Shown here in pieces: positions 42,261 through 54,685 of a stretch of DNA of 64,000 nucleotides (within the stretch, counting starts at the first letter, position 1; each line of letters starts with the position of its first letter). The position numbers were made by a program, and so were the translations under genes. The DNA comes from Crocodylus rhombifer. Taxonomy: Eukaryota > Chordata > Crocodylia > Crocodylidae. The notes beneath the pieces are model-generated. The model had not been told where the DNA came from. It did no database searches and saw only the letters and a list, made by a program, of their open reading frames with translations. The stretch lies in assembly GCA_038503035.1 (NCBI GenBank), contig JAVSML010001081.1, forward strand, positions 264,000-327,999, written 5' to 3'.

Positions 42261-45200
42261 AGGAGAAATTATTCTTAAGCCGTTGAGGAGAACTGGCAGG
42301 AGAGTTCTTTGTTTGCTGTTTAAAACACTCAGATTCGAGTTGAATGCATTTAGATCTAACTATACAGTAGAGGAGTAGATGACATGGGTTTGCTGGGGTA
42401 CTGGAGTAAATGTGCAGCTGAACTCATAGTTCAACATATTTCCTTCACTGGTACTGAAGCATAGGAATCATGTCATATGTGCCATTGGTGATATAATTTT
42501 TCATGGTTTTTTTCATTAAAGAAAAAAATATCTCTCTAAGTAGAAATGAATGAAGATGGCCCAGTCTTCAAGCTAGCTTTAGAGCTACTCGGTGCATTTT
42601 TAATTTTAACCTTTTTTCAAGAAATAGAAGGACAATTTCTGTAATCTTTTTTGCATGAATTCTGTTCCCATTTTCAACTATTGCCAGACTGTACAGTCAC
42701 AGTATCATAGCGTGAGAGAGAAAAGATCTGTTATTTAAACTAAAGGGTCTCCAGCTTTCCTGTTCTTTGATCACTTCAAAAGAGAACCTGCAACACTTGT
42801 CCTCCAGAAACACCCAAACCCACACTGCTGTATTCTCAAAAATGATTCATTCTGTGGATCACTGAAAAACATTCTCTAGATTACTGCCTGTTCACAGGTC
42901 TGGTCAGCCCTTTGCTGCTAAAGAACAAACACTACACACTACAACTATATCCCAGAACTGTAAGTTTAGATGCTCCAAACTGAGTTTATCAATTTACATT
43001 TTGGAAGCCCATGGGCTTTTTCTGCTAGGCAAAAGATATGTTAGCAGAGACCCTTAGTGGAACAAAAGAGTTTTCCAACATATTCTCTTCCAACTCCCTG
43101 GTGATGCAAGTTCTCCTCCTGCCTCTCCAAGAACAGTGGAAAGGCTAGAAGAGATTATTACAGGAGTGTAACATCTTGTTTTGAGAAACATCAGGGTACA
43201 GTTGTGCAAACAGAGATCAGTGCCCATAAATTACTCTGGGCAGAGAAAGAGACATGAGCTTATCAGAGGCATGTTTTGTTTTGTTTTTCCTCTACAGAGG
43301 CATAGTTTGAGGGATTTCTTTTGGAGGTAGGAAGAGCTTTTCCGAGGGGATTGTGTGTGGTGTGTAATCCGTCTCACATAGTCTTTCAGGGGGAGCTCTC
43401 TTGGTCCTAGAACACAGCTTGCTAGATTGTGTGTGCATTGTAAGAACTGACAAGCTGAGAGAGAAAGATCAAGATTTGCTGGATGTATTGGTTTGCAAAG
43501 TGCAAGGCAAGAGAGGCCATGAATGAGAATGGATTGTAAAGCCTGTAGACCAGAAATGATATGGTTAAGATCTAGTAAAGAAAAGGAAAGCTGGAAGTTA
43601 GATAAGACCTAGAAGGAAGTGTTGGGATTCTAAAGAGAAATCTTCTGGAAAAAGTATTGCCATGAGAGTGGAAAGAGAATTGCTAGATGGAGAGACCTGT
43701 TGAGGAATGAGAGAGATTCTTTAAAGGGGGTTTGAGAACAGACTCACAGAACAGGAGAGTGGAGAGTTTGGTTCTGAGTATGACTTGAAATGGCTACCCT
43801 CCTGGGTATGGTTATTGTGGTGGAGCTACCTGTAGTGGGGTAGTCTCTGCAAAAGGCCGCATAATAATCACCCTGGGGAATGGGCAGGGGTGAATATAGA
43901 GCACCTTAAAACCCTAGCTCCCACTGCCTTGTGGGTTACCCTTCATTGGGAAAAGGCTAGGGAGAGTATACCTCAACAGGAAAACCCTTGGTGAAGACCA
44001 AGGAAAAGAGATGTGTGGCAGAAATACACCTTAGTGCCACATTAAGAGGAGCGTGAGAATGAAATTTTAGAAATAATTGCTTTATAGCAAAAAGGAATAT
44101 AGCAACCTTGAAAGAAAGTTGTAACTTGATCTCAGAGAGTGTCTGAAGTGGTTAAGTAAAATACCTTTTATTGCTGGTCCCATAAGTCAGTAGCAAAAAA
44201 AATTAACCCCTGTGTTGGAAACTGTGAATGTTTGTAACAGAAGCAGAGAGTAAGGAGTCTAATGAGTGAGTGGCTTTGCAAAGACTGTTAAGGTGTTGGT
44301 GCAAAACAAAGAGTGTGAGCAGTGTAGTACATTTGCTCTGTGTGTGTCTTGCAAGGCAGTAAAACTGCTGGAAATAAGTATCTGCAATCTCATTGGTAAA
44401 GGGGGTGAGAAATGTTTTTTTTGTTACCTCCCAGCACTCTTCAGAAACTGTGACTCTTTTGGAGAGGAAAGTGGTAACCACTTGTTAAGACAAAAAAAGA
44501 TGGTTCTAAAAACACAGTGTCAGCTATTAAGGCTCTTACTGTAATTGATAGAGTTAATCAAGACAAGTAAATGAAGGCATTTGTCAAGGCTCAGTCAGAA
44601 AGAATTAAATGTGGCAGGATACAGGCATGTGTTTTAAATGAGAAATCAAACTTTCCCCCCACAAAGGCAGTGTAAATATTCACTAGAGGCTGAAATAAAC
44701 TATCTACTAAAAGTTATAATAGATTGTTTAAAGTGGGAAATGACAGTATAGATGTTTAATATGTATAGCTCCCCAATTTTGGTCTGTTTTGAGGGCAAAC
44801 AAAAAACCCTGAAAACTGACAATAAACTTCAGAGCTTTAACAGTAACACCTGTTGTAGCTCCTGGTATAGCAAAATACTTTCAAGTTCCAGCAGCTATAG
44901 CAGGCGGGGTAAAATTATTTTTAATACTGAATGTGGCTAATATAATATGTTGGTTATTTCCTTAGCACAGAAGTGCTGGTATAATTTGGAACTGATATTC
45001 ATGGGAACAATAGTATTGTTTTATCCAAATACCTTAAAGATTGTGTAATGTCCCAGCAATAAAGATATGGAAAAAAACTTTTTACATAACAATTCTAAGG
45101 GGAAAACTGTCCCTCTAAAAGGAAAAAAATATTTTTAAAAAGGCAATTTGGTTTAAAATGTAACAAGGGTTTTTGTAAAGGTCTGAATTCCAATTGCCAA

Positions 45201-45930
45201 AATGGTGCAATGAACCATTGAAAATAGCAAAATAAATGTAAATAATCCTTGTCACTTTATATACACACACACACACACACACACACAAGAAAAACACCCC
45301 AATAACTGTAATAATATGTGCATTGTTACTGCACGTCAGCATTGTACATTTGTAAATATGAATAATATTTTATGGCAAGGAGTTTTCCTGGGCAGGTTTG
45401 TGTGTATTTGTTTTCTTTTGCAGAAGCTATAGCATAAAATTCAATCTAGCAGCAAAGATGACTGAAAGACTATAAAGCCGCATTACCATCAACAGCATTT
45501 TCTTCACCTAAGCTACAGTTTTATCACCACAGCAAAAAATATTTTGTCTGTCTGATTTGTGTTGTTTGTCCTGTTGTGTGTCTGTTTTTTGTTTAGTTGG
45601 TTGGTTTTGTTTAAGCTATGAAAAGTTTAAATGCATATGAATATCATAAAGATATGATAAACATCATTGGTAATACTCCATCTAAAAACTGAATTTGTCT
45701 GTGGATCTCAGACTGGGACTTTCCATCCAGTTTGGACAGGAAAGTTGTTCTAACCTTTGAAACAAAGAACAGCAATGAAGGAAGCCATTCAACAAATGCA
45801 GGAGAAAATACAGAAAGAAAAGTTTGGCAACTCATTTTTATGGGAAATTGATGGTCAACTTATGTATTTATAACTGGGAAAGAAAAAAAAAATACTTTGG
45901 ATTCTAAGTGAATTGGATTGGTGTCTATTG
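42261..45930. other. No gene recognised
   Basis: No exon-like frame. A plus-strand frame at 44266-44544 has a Cys-rich start (ECEQCSTFALCVSCKAVKLL) that vaguely recalls fragments seen in LTR-element coding regions of reptiles; too short to call. A CA microsatellite lies at 45259-45288. Confidence 0.45.
45259..45288. repeat. (CA)n microsatellite
   Basis: Uninterrupted CA dinucleotide run. Confidence 0.95.
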
Positions 45931-45938
45931 CTAACCGT

Positions 45939-47273
45939 TAGGCCTGTGCGAGTCAGCAGCGATGATCTAGCTTCAGATCCGGCCACTTCGGATGGCAGCG
46001 ATCCGATCTGGAGCTCTGGACCGGGTGTCCGCCTCGATCCAGTCAAAGTGGCTCCGAAGTTTCAGAGCCACCTTGGAAATCTGGCCATAGGGTATAATGG
46101 GGAATCAATGAAATATAACTTGGTTGTTTTTTGTCTGATTTGGATGAAACTTGCAGGGATGGTAGCCTCTCCTGAGGGCATGAAACCTGCCAAGTTTCAA
46201 GAAGATCAGTGCAGGAGTTTGGGGGGAACTGTACCCCAAATTCTTGAAAGCCAAACTCATGTCACGTCTATGTTACTCTACAGGGGGCTGAAAACTGCAG
46301 GACTGGTAGCTCTTACTGAGGCCACAAAGCCTGCCAAGTTTCAAGAAGATCCGTGCAGAGGTTTGGGGGGAACTGCACCTCAAGCTGTGGACAACGAAGA
46401 CTCATGCCATGGGTGACCCTGCATGTGTTAAGGCGCAGCAGGGTGACAGCTGCAGGGGTGGTGGCCCCTACTGTGACGCATGCCAACTGTGGAGGAGATT
46501 GGTGCAAGGGGGTCCTAGCTGCACCCCTAGCTGCTGACAGACAAAACTTGTGCCAAGACTGTGTCTGTCCTGGGGCACTTGATTGTCTGTATTGATTCTT
46601 TCTTCTCTTTAGCCTGGTTTTGTAGGTGCTAACTGATGCTTGTTAAGTCCTTATGTAGTAGCAGGTCCTGTGTATTGAGCTCCTGCCTGAGTCCCTGGTC
46701 CCTGAGTGAATCATGATTCATTGATTGGTAACTGGTAACACAGCAGCTCAGCAGCCAGGCCTCCCCTCCCCGCCCCAAGACAGTCACAGTCAGTCCCACA
46801 GCACCCATGGCACCAGTTTTGCTTGTCCGCAGCTTGAGGGGCAGTTCCCCCCAAACTGCTGCACTGATCTCCTTGAAACTTGGCAGGCTTTGTGGCCTCA
46901 CTAAAAGCTACCATCCCTGCAGTTTTCACCACCGTGTTGTAACACAGACGTGACAGTTTTGCTTTCAAGAATTTGGGGTGCTGTTCCCCCCCAAACCCCT
47001 GCACTGATCTTCTCAAACCTTGGCAGGCTTCATCCTCTCTGCACAGTATACCATACCTGAAAATTTCATCCAAATTGGACATAAAACAACAAAGTTATAG
47101 ATATTTTATTGATTCCCCATTATACCCTATGGCTGGATCTCCGAGGTGGCTCCCAAGTGCTCCGGGAAGCCAAACGAGGCAGCGCTTCGACCTGGATGTG
47201 CTGCTGCAGACCCCGAAGTGGATCCAAAGCTTCTCCAGATCTGAAGCTCTGTATGAAGCCTCGCACAGCCCTA
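45939..47273. mobile_element. hAT-type fold-back element, 1335 bp, ~500-bp inverted arms
   Basis: The ends are TAGGCCTGTGCGAG and, on the minus strand, TAGGGCTGTGCGAG. CTAACCGT flanks both sides perfectly (45931-45938 and 47274-47281): an intact 8-bp hAT target duplication. The left arm (45939 to about 46430) and right arm (about 46770-47273) are reverse complements over nearly their full length, sharing ccatagggtataatggggaa and ttggggggaact. Each arm also contains a direct internal repeat (gccaagtttcaagaagatc occurs twice). The similar frames 45913-46416 (+) and 46711-47082 (-) are products of this symmetry, not genes. Confidence 0.92.
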
Positions 47274-47281
47274 CTAACCGT

Positions 47282-48701
47282 CTTAGTCCAGTGGTATACG
47301 AAATAAAACCGGGGAGAAGAATCAAGAATCAAATGTTCTCTTTGTATGCTGCGTGCTTCAGAGAATGGGTGAGAATGTGCCCCAGAACAGTGAGAGAACA
47401 ATACTGACCTTCAAGAAAGAACATAGTGATAACCCAGCAAGAGCCAAGAGGACTGGGTGAACTGACAAGGCTATGGAAGATGGGGCAATACATATCGATT
47501 TTGGGTCTTGTTCCGCATATCATCCTGGAGTATTCGTTTGTCTGACAAGATGGACTGGCAGAAGCCTGGCTCCTACTTGTGATCAACTTGGCTGGCCATT
47601 AGCTACTATATATTAGCAGAGAAAGGGGTAGAAAGGAAGATAGAAAGTGGCAGGAAAACAGTACATTATAGACCTGCTTCATATTATTGTGCTTAGGCAA
47701 GGATGTACTGTAATCAGGATTTCAAAAACTGAGATTTAACCTATGAACCATATGAAACTGACATACATGTGGAGTGGTGTAGCTGAGAATTGGGAGAGCA
47801 AAGGATGTTTGGATCAGAGATGTGAATTAGAAAAGCTCTGTGTGTGAGAGAAAGAAAGAATGCCTTCAAGAATTGTTGAAAACTGGTAGTTCCCTGTGGA
47901 AAGGAGAGGAGTGGTAGAGACATTTGGAGGTCAGAATTGAAGTATTTGGCAGAACTGGTAATGGGGAAGCATGAGCAAGTAAGGTTTGAAACAGAAGAAG
48001 AAAAGGTACAAGACAAAGAGCCATGCAGAAAGATTTAGCAGGTAGCTCAATAAGTCAGGATTGAACGGCGTTGTCAGAGCTGTGTGGGAAGAATTTACTA
48101 CTAGGTCAGAATGAAGAAGACAAGGTTGTAAACATTTTTCTCTGGTCATGTTGTTCTGGGCAGTGAGTAACCATTCTAACTAGAAAAGTCAGTAGACAAA
48201 ATAAGTACATGTGTAAAACTCAAAGCTTCTGAAAAAAAAGTATATATACATATATAAAGTGTGTGTGTGTGTGTTTGTTTGTGACAGCCTAAACAACAAT
48301 TTAGACAAGAGCACAGAAAAAGCACTAAAGTGCAGGCCACTGAATTCATTGCTTCCTGACTCCTAAACCTTGTAAGCTCAAACATTTGCAGCTAATATTC
48401 TTCTTTAAAAAAAGGATACAGCAAACCCTTGTTATTAAAAGAGTTCAAAACTGTGGTATCTGCGTCCCGCCCTTGTCAATAAATGCAGAAAGAAGTCTTT
48501 CTGGTCAAATGAAAATGCAAAATGAAGATAAAAATCATTGAAACCAATCATATTTCACACACACATGCACACACCCCCCCCCCCCCCCGCAACTGCTAAG
48601 CAAACTCCTGACTTGACTGGATTAGACAAAGAAGCTTCCGTTGCTCATCTACCTCAACTTACACGATTGGTTAAGAGCACACAGATTGTGAATATTGGTG
48701 G
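47282..48701. other. GPR15 upstream region
   Basis: No gene. Contains a TA/GT microsatellite (48240-48284) and a CA plus poly-C tract (48556-48590) shortly before the GPR15 promoter. No CpG island, as expected for a tissue-restricted gene. Confidence 0.5.
48556..48590. repeat. (CA)n plus poly-C tract
   Basis: A CA-rich run, then about 15 consecutive C. About 190 bp before the GPR15 start codon. Confidence 0.9.
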
Positions 48702-48709
48702 TATTTAAG
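48702..48709 (+). promoter_or_regulatory. GPR15: TATA-like box of GPR15
   Basis: TATTTAAG lies 76 bp before the preferred GPR15 ATG. A start site about 25-30 bp downstream would fall at the in-frame upstream ATG (48733), making that ATG unlikely to be used. Weak match and inferred role. Confidence 0.4.
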
Positions 48710-48777
48710 TTGTTTCTTACAAGAGTTCTGCTATGTCCCCTGCGATAAGAATAAGGCTGGAGACAACTACACCAGAG

Positions 48778-49884
48778 ATGGACTCTGAATATCTTTACCC
48801 TGTGACAACTGGGACGAGCTATGCTTATGATTACAGCCTTCCCACCGAGAGTCCTGAGGAAAGCTGCCAGGCTGAGCCTGTGCCATATGCGAACATTTTC
48901 CTTCCTCTGCTATATGCCATCGTCTTTGTTGTGGGAATTATTGGCAATTCCATCCTGATAGCAGCCGTCTTCAGACGAGGAATTCAGAGGCTGATTGACA
49001 TCTTCATTGCCAATTTAGCTGCCTCTGACTTTGTCTTCCTTATTACACTGCCGCTCTGGGTAGACAAGGAGAAGTCAGGGGGCAGCTGGAGGTCAGGCTC
49101 CTTTCTCTGCAAGGGAAGTTCCTATGTTATTTCGGTCAACATGTATTGCAGTACACTGCTCCTCACTTGCATGAGTACTGACCGATACCTGGCCATCATG
49201 CACCCCTCGGTTGCCAGAAAAGTGAGAACAAGATTCAATTCCATTGGAATGTGCATCTGCATCTGGGTGCTATCTGGCTTCCTGGGGCTGCCAACCCTCC
49301 TGACTAGACAACTGGTGCTAGAAGAGGAGACTGGCCAGTCTTATTGCACAGACAGTGAGCAGATGCCTATGAAGTGGATCACATCACTGATAATTTTGAT
49401 TCTGGCCTTCTTTTTCCCCTTGCTGTGCATCTTGACCTTCTACTGCTCTGTGACAAGGAAGCTCTGCATGCATTATCAGAAATCTGGAAAACACGACAGG
49501 AAGCTAAGGAAATCCATCAAGATTGTCTTCATTGTAGTGGCTGCCTTTGTTTTCTCCTGGATCCCTTTCAACCTTTTCAAGCTGCTAGCCAACATCTCTC
49601 GGCTCCAGCACCCGCTATTCTGTTTTCCTTACAAGGTTGCCCAGATGGGTATGCAGGTGAGCGGCCCCTTAGCCTTTGCCAACAGCTGTGCCAACCCTTT
49701 CATCTACTACTTCTTTGACTGCTATATGCGTAGAGCCATGACAAGGTGTATATATTCACAAGTGAAAGCTCACAGTGTCAGGAGCAGTTCTGACACTATG
49801 GACACTCGGCTGAGCCATTCCTTATCCTATTTTATTTATGGGGAGGATGCTACCAGGAAGAGGAGACGATCTATGTCCTTCTGA
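48778..49884 (+). CDS. GPR15: G protein-coupled receptor 15
   Basis: GPR15 is a class A chemoattractant-type GPCR that guides T cells to gut and skin epithelium; its known ligand is GPR15LG. The frame is 368 codons in one exon (human 360 aa). Segments: a Tyr-rich acidic N-terminus of sulfation type (SEYLYP, SYAYDY) at residues 3-19; TM1 about 41-64 (GN at 56-57); TM2 73-94 with NLAASDF; Cys111 and Cys190 for the loop disulfide; TM3 with DRY at 135-137; TM4 155-175; TM5 200-225; TM6 247-270 with SWIP at 260-263 in place of CWxP; TM7 with NPFIY at 306-310. The tail ends KRRRSMSF, like the human RRKRSVSL tail that carries an RXR retention signal masked by 14-3-3 binding. A Met 15 codons upstream (48733) is also in frame. 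I prefer 48778 because its context (gagATGG) is stronger, it aligns with the mammalian MD start, and a TATA-like box lies only 24 bp before the upstream ATG. Confidence 0.97.
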   Translation: MDSEYLYPVTTGTSYAYDYSLPTESPEESCQAEPVPYANIFLPLLYAIVFVVGIIGNSILIAAVFRRGIQRLIDIFIANLAASDFVFLITLPLWVDKEKSGGSWRSGSFLCKGSSYVISVNMYCSTLLLTCMSTDRYLAIMHPSVARKVRTRFNSIGMCICIWVLSGFLGLPTLLTRQLVLEEETGQSYCTDSEQMPMKWITSLIILILAFFFPLLCILTFYCSVTRKLCMHYQKSGKHDRKLRKSIKIVFIVVAAFVFSWIPFNLFKLLANISRLQHPLFCFPYKVAQMGMQVSGPLAFANSCANPFIYYFFDCYMRRAMTRCIYSQVKAHSVRSSSDTMDTRLSHSLSYFIYGEDATRKRRRSMSF

Positions 49885-50353
49885 CAAGAAACAGAAACTC
49901 TGGAGGGTGGCACTTACCTCACAGGTAGTGAGTGAGGTAAGGTCAAAAGAAAATAAGCAAAGGCGGGAAAAAGGTGAGAGAGAAAAGGACAGAGAACATA
50001 ACTGGGAAACATAACTGGCTGCACGTTTAATTAGAGAACATATACTTTCCTGCAGTAAACTATACAACATGCTTATCTTGAATGTAACACTGTAACTACA
50101 GGTTCCTGCAAATTATTGTCATTACCAAGACTAAATCCAAAACTAGCAGAGAGGAATATGTATAATGTCTGAATCAAAATCACAGTGCTCAGTACAAAAT
50201 GCCTGCAAGGATAGATCAGATTGCTAGATTACAATCTCTCACTCTCTTGTCACATTGATAAAAGCTTTGAGTTGAAACATGTAGGTTGCTTAGCAAATAA
50301 CTGATAGATGATGTATTTGGAGTTCTGCTTCTTTTTTGATATTTTGTTCATGG

Positions 50354-50359
50354 AATAAA
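50354..50359 (+). terminator. GPR15: GPR15 poly(A) signal
   Basis: This is the first AATAAA after the GPR15 stop, about 470 bp downstream. A T/GT-rich stretch follows at about 50415-50465, as expected for a cleavage site. Confidence 0.6.
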
Positions 50360-50764
50360 TATGAACAAATCAGAATTCTCTCAGAAGGTACTTGGTAGTC
50401 AAAGTTATCTGGCTATTTTTATTTTGTATATTTTATTTTTATTTTTGTGTATTTTATTTTGTGTAATACTCATTACCAAAATTGACAGATTTCACAATTT
50501 CATCATTTAGATTCCTCTTTAGGTGAAAATGTAACTCAAACATCCTGAAACCTGAAAGTCCAGAATGTAACTTAAAAAACAGATTGATTATTTGTTGTAA
50601 TCTCATGATTTTTAGAGAGTCTGTATGGCAGTTTGGTGATTTTGGAATCCTGGGGTTGGTAACACTGCAGTCCATGGTGCTCAAAATCCAATACAGTCTG
50701 TTTATATATCTACAATTGGTCATGAGTTACACAATGTTGTTACTGGTGATCTGCAAAAAATGTC

Positions 50765-50875
50765 TTGATGCCCATCTTGCTGGGGTCATCTGACCCCAGC
50801 AGTCTTTCCTGCCCAAGTGCAGGGGGCTGGACCCTATGATCTGTAAGGTTCCTTCCACCCCTGACAGCTATGAAA
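50765..50875 (+). mobile_element. CR1 3' tail
   Basis: The plus strand shows a typical CR1 3' end (agggggctggaccctatgat, then ggttccttccacccctgaca). Only the tail is present, about 0.9 kb after GPR15. Confidence 0.85.
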
Positions 50876-52559
50876 CTATATTCCTCGACTGTAAGAGCTA
50901 CACTCCTCCAATTAGATTTGTAGTGTGGATGCTCATGAAAAGCAAAATTTACATGTATGTTTTGCAAGCCGTTAAATGCTTCAAATTGATTTTCTGTGAG
51001 CTTTCATGATAAGCCTCATGCAAAAGGGGCACAAAGTTAAAAACATGAATATTACTGGGAGAGAAAAAATATTGCCAGCATTTATTCAGCTCTGGGTCTC
51101 GATTTTTCTTGGTAGTTTAAACCCTCAGCAATCTTGTAGAAATGTATGCAACAGAGGACTCTCTGGTTTATATTAGAAACAACCTCTTTACAAAGGTATA
51201 GGAAGTCACAAGCTCCACAGTTCACACAGCAAAGGCAGATGAGCTCCGCTGGGCAAGCCAGCAGTGGCGTTCTATAGAGACAACTCACTTCACATTTCTC
51301 TTTTTCCCTCCTCTATTTTTCAGCAAATTAAATACCAATCTCTCTTAAAAAAAATAAATAGTGTCATGTTTAGCTAACTAGCATTTATTTTAATTGTAAA
51401 TCTCTATCAGTTATGTTCAATCAGCTCGGACTGCAACATGCCCCAGCTTTTCTCCTTTTCTGTCAAATGCATACCTTAATGTGTTATTGCTTGTCGTAAT
51501 AAATCTATACCATAAAGCATCCACCATATGCAATGTGCCTGAGTTCAGACATGGTTTTCCTGAGTTTTTGCGATGTCATCTTTGCTTCTTTCCCTTTAGC
51601 CTTTCTAGAACTAAAACAAGTTATTGTGAAACTTACAATACGTTAAGACAGCAGGAGTGTCTTATCATCACTGTTTGATAAAACAAAGTGTTGCAATTCA
51701 TGATTTTTTTCCACAGAAACAAAAAGAGACCTTGAAGACAGCTGTAGCCCTTTAAGGTTAAAGAAAATTGTGACTTTGTCACTGGCAAGAGTTATCCTAT
51801 ACATGACTGGCTAAAAGAAAAAAAAGGCTTTTTTGCTATTCTTGTGCTGCACTCAAATACCTGTGAGGGGTTGATTCAGATTTTATTGTTTTCCTTGCAA
51901 AAAGGAAATTATGTTTTTTCTTAATCTGGGAATATGCTTGTCAAAAACATGATGCTTTAGCTGTTTAAGGAACTACCTCATGGCTCTTCCATTACTTTGA
52001 CTAGAAAATTTATGGCTAAATCACCTCAGCTGTTCTGAAAGTTTTAACAATAGAGTATCTTTTCTTATTAGACTTTCACTCTCCTGCCCTTCACTTCTCC
52101 CTTTCCATGAGGTATATTTCTTTTTATTGTGTTCATGTCCCTGCTCCCTGGTTGCTTAATTTTACCTCTTACAATTTTTGATTCTTCCTATTCCTCCCAA
52201 AGGAAGCCTGAACCCAATAATCCTTTAAATGCACTCCAGAACTACAGCATTTGAAATGAAACAAAGCATTAGCTCACATTCTGATCCCTAATCAGATTCT
52301 ACTTTGTAAGAGAAACTCTCTCAAGAGCATCAGATCTCTAATCCACAGAAGATATCTACATCACTATGCCAGCTTCCTAAGAAAAAGAACTAATTCAGAA
52401 CCCTTAAAGTCATAGCTCAGGCCACCTTCATGGCTGATGGCACTACTTTATCAGCAAGTACTGATCAGATTAAATTTATTATGAAAGATAAGGCTGAGCC
52501 CTCCAAACCAGGAAACCTATTCATTATATTCCACTACAACTATGCATCATTTTCTCTTA
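50876..52559. other. No gene recognised
   Basis: A/T-rich unassigned DNA without coding signal. Confidence 0.5.
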
Positions 52560-52725
52560 CCTAGAGGTATGGTAGACTCTCCATCCTTGAAGGTTTTAAT
52601 GCCCGGCTCAACAAAGCTTTGGCTGGAATGATCTAGTTGGGAATAGTCCTGTTTTGAGCAGGGGGTTGGACTAGATGCCTTCCTGAGGTCCCTTCCAACC
52701 CTTATTTTCTATGAGTCTATGATCA
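52560..52725 (+). mobile_element. CR1 3' tail
   Basis: Plus-strand CR1 3' end with gggggttggactagatgcct and ggtcccttccaacccttatt. 5'-truncated. Confidence 0.9.
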
Positions 52726-53110
52726 TGTTTTAAAATACTTTTACAATACCAGTTATTCCCCTTCACCTCATTTACCCACTGGAAGAATATCAGTGTCCCT
52801 AAAATAAAATTAGACTTCACACAACTGTAATTTAGCTCTAGTCTTTTGTTTTTAATCCTTGAAAGCATAAAAATGGTAGTCAGAATTGAATTCGTTCTAC
52901 TGAGAAAATGTACTGCAGCCATTTCCCTTACAACTTCAGAATCTGCCTCTAAAACAACTGAATGAATGTGCTGACCATTATAGAATGAGGCAAACTTATA
53001 CATAAGAGCTGTAGCAAAAGTTTAGTTTAGAAGGATAAAACTGCAAAGGAAACTATTAGTCCAACACAACAAAATTCTTCATACTTACATTTTATTAGGT
53101 GCAAGTGACA

Positions 53111-53605
53111 AGGGATGTATTCGGTAGCCATGTTGGTCTGAGACAAAAAGAAATGCAAAACTCTACAAGTCTTAGTTCAGAGATGATACCTTTTATTAGA
53201 GGTATTTCTTTTTGTCTCAGACCAACACAACTACCAAATACATCCCTGAAACATGGAAGAGGCTGAATTTTAGCCGATTTTGGATTTAACTTCATTGCTG
53301 AACAACAAGAAAGGTTTCTATACCTCCCTATCTGGTTGCCATTTGCCATCTGCCTTATCTGCACAACAAACAGCAACTCACAAAGACACTCCCATGGACC
53401 CAGAGGTATGGTCTTCCATCTTCAGCTTCTGTGCAAAAATGAAGTTTATTTCCTACCTATGGGGACTTTTTACCATCTTTAATTTTCCCTGAGCCTGAAG
53501 AAGGGCGTGTGAGCCCGAAAGCTTGGAGAAAAAGGTATTTTTGTTGTGATTTTTGAGTTGGTCTCATAAAAGGTATCATCTCTGAACCAAGAGATGCTGT
53601 AACAA
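53111..53605. mobile_element. Fold-back interspersed repeat with 44-bp hairpin arms
   Basis: 53111-53154 and 53204-53247 are inverted copies (about 40 of 44 bases) starting AGGGATGTATTCGGTAGCC. The motif cttagttcagagatgatacc near 53171 is inverted again near 53568-53590. The cctgaagaagggcgtgtgag and cccgaaagcttgga signatures link it to the repeats at 6-7 kb. Superfamily not assigned. Confidence 0.75.
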
Positions 53606-53869
53606 TGCACTTCAAAACTGGTTTCGCTCTGACTATCTGTGAAACTAATTGTTTTAGAGGTTGCCTTCTGCTTAAACTAGATTTACATTAAGTTACAAAA
53701 ATAGCAATGCATGAGCAAACATTTCTAGAATTTGGATTAATTCTGATCATGACTACATACCTGTAGCTAGGAACTTATCTTTTTTACCAGCACTATGCAT
53801 GAAAAATAAGTTCCTATCAACAGGTGTGTATAACAGTGATCAGAACTCAAAACTTCTGACTTCAGTAGG

Positions 53870-54160
53870 GTTGTGGGATTTCACCTTGGCTTTCAAATCC
53901 CAGCTCTGCACAGCACACTTCCTGGATGAAACACACCATGATGTACCTATGCCTCACATTTGTGTATGAAGAATGATGATGATAATGCTTGCTGATCTCA
54001 GGGGCTCTGTGAGGATAAATCCAATAAAGTTTGCCAGTTATTCCAAATCATCAGTGGTGAGCTCTCCAAACAGTAAATTCTTTGGGGAGAGAACAGTTTT
54101 TGTTACATGTCTGTACAGTACCTAGTATAATCAAATATTGGTACATAGAGCTACTGCAAT
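53870..54160 (+). mobile_element. MIR-type (CORE) SINE
   Basis: The order matches MIR: tcaaatcccagctctgcaca, an atgcctcac-type segment, gatgatgataatgc, then ggctctgtgaggataaatcc and a gtctgtacagtacctag-type tail. Old and diverged. Confidence 0.7.
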
Positions 54161-54685
54161 ACTTAGAAATACAATTTTTCAGATCATCTTAATCATGAGG
54201 ATTCAGAAGACTGACATTCACCAAAAAAATGTAAATCTCAGAGTTTCAGGAATTTTAGTGCACAGGATTAAGGATCCAGCTATCCCTACTTAGAAGTGAG
54301 TTACTGTTACTCTCCAATTTAAAACATTTGGATATCCCACCAGGAGTGGAACAACTCCACATGAATTATATAACATTGTAGATTACCATATCATCGAAGC
54401 AAACAGTTTGCAAGCAGCCCATGAAACAAAATTCACTGGCATAAAAGCATTCACTGAATACTCAGGGATATTACATTATTAAAAAAAAATTGGTTTGCGA
54501 GCAAGGAACAGAGCTAATCTCACAATAAATATTTATCATAAGTGAAAAAAACCTCCAAGCCCTAACTCTTGCTACCTCATGTAATGGATCCCAAAGTAAT
54601 TATCATATAAACAGGTATCAAACTTAAAGGGGAGGGGGTAGTAGAAACTATCCTTTATTAGCTATAATAGCATCATAATCATCAC

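Noticed and set aside
45913..47082. Two similar frames on opposite strands as a divergent gene pair
   Set aside because: They are the two inverted arms of one hAT fold-back element.
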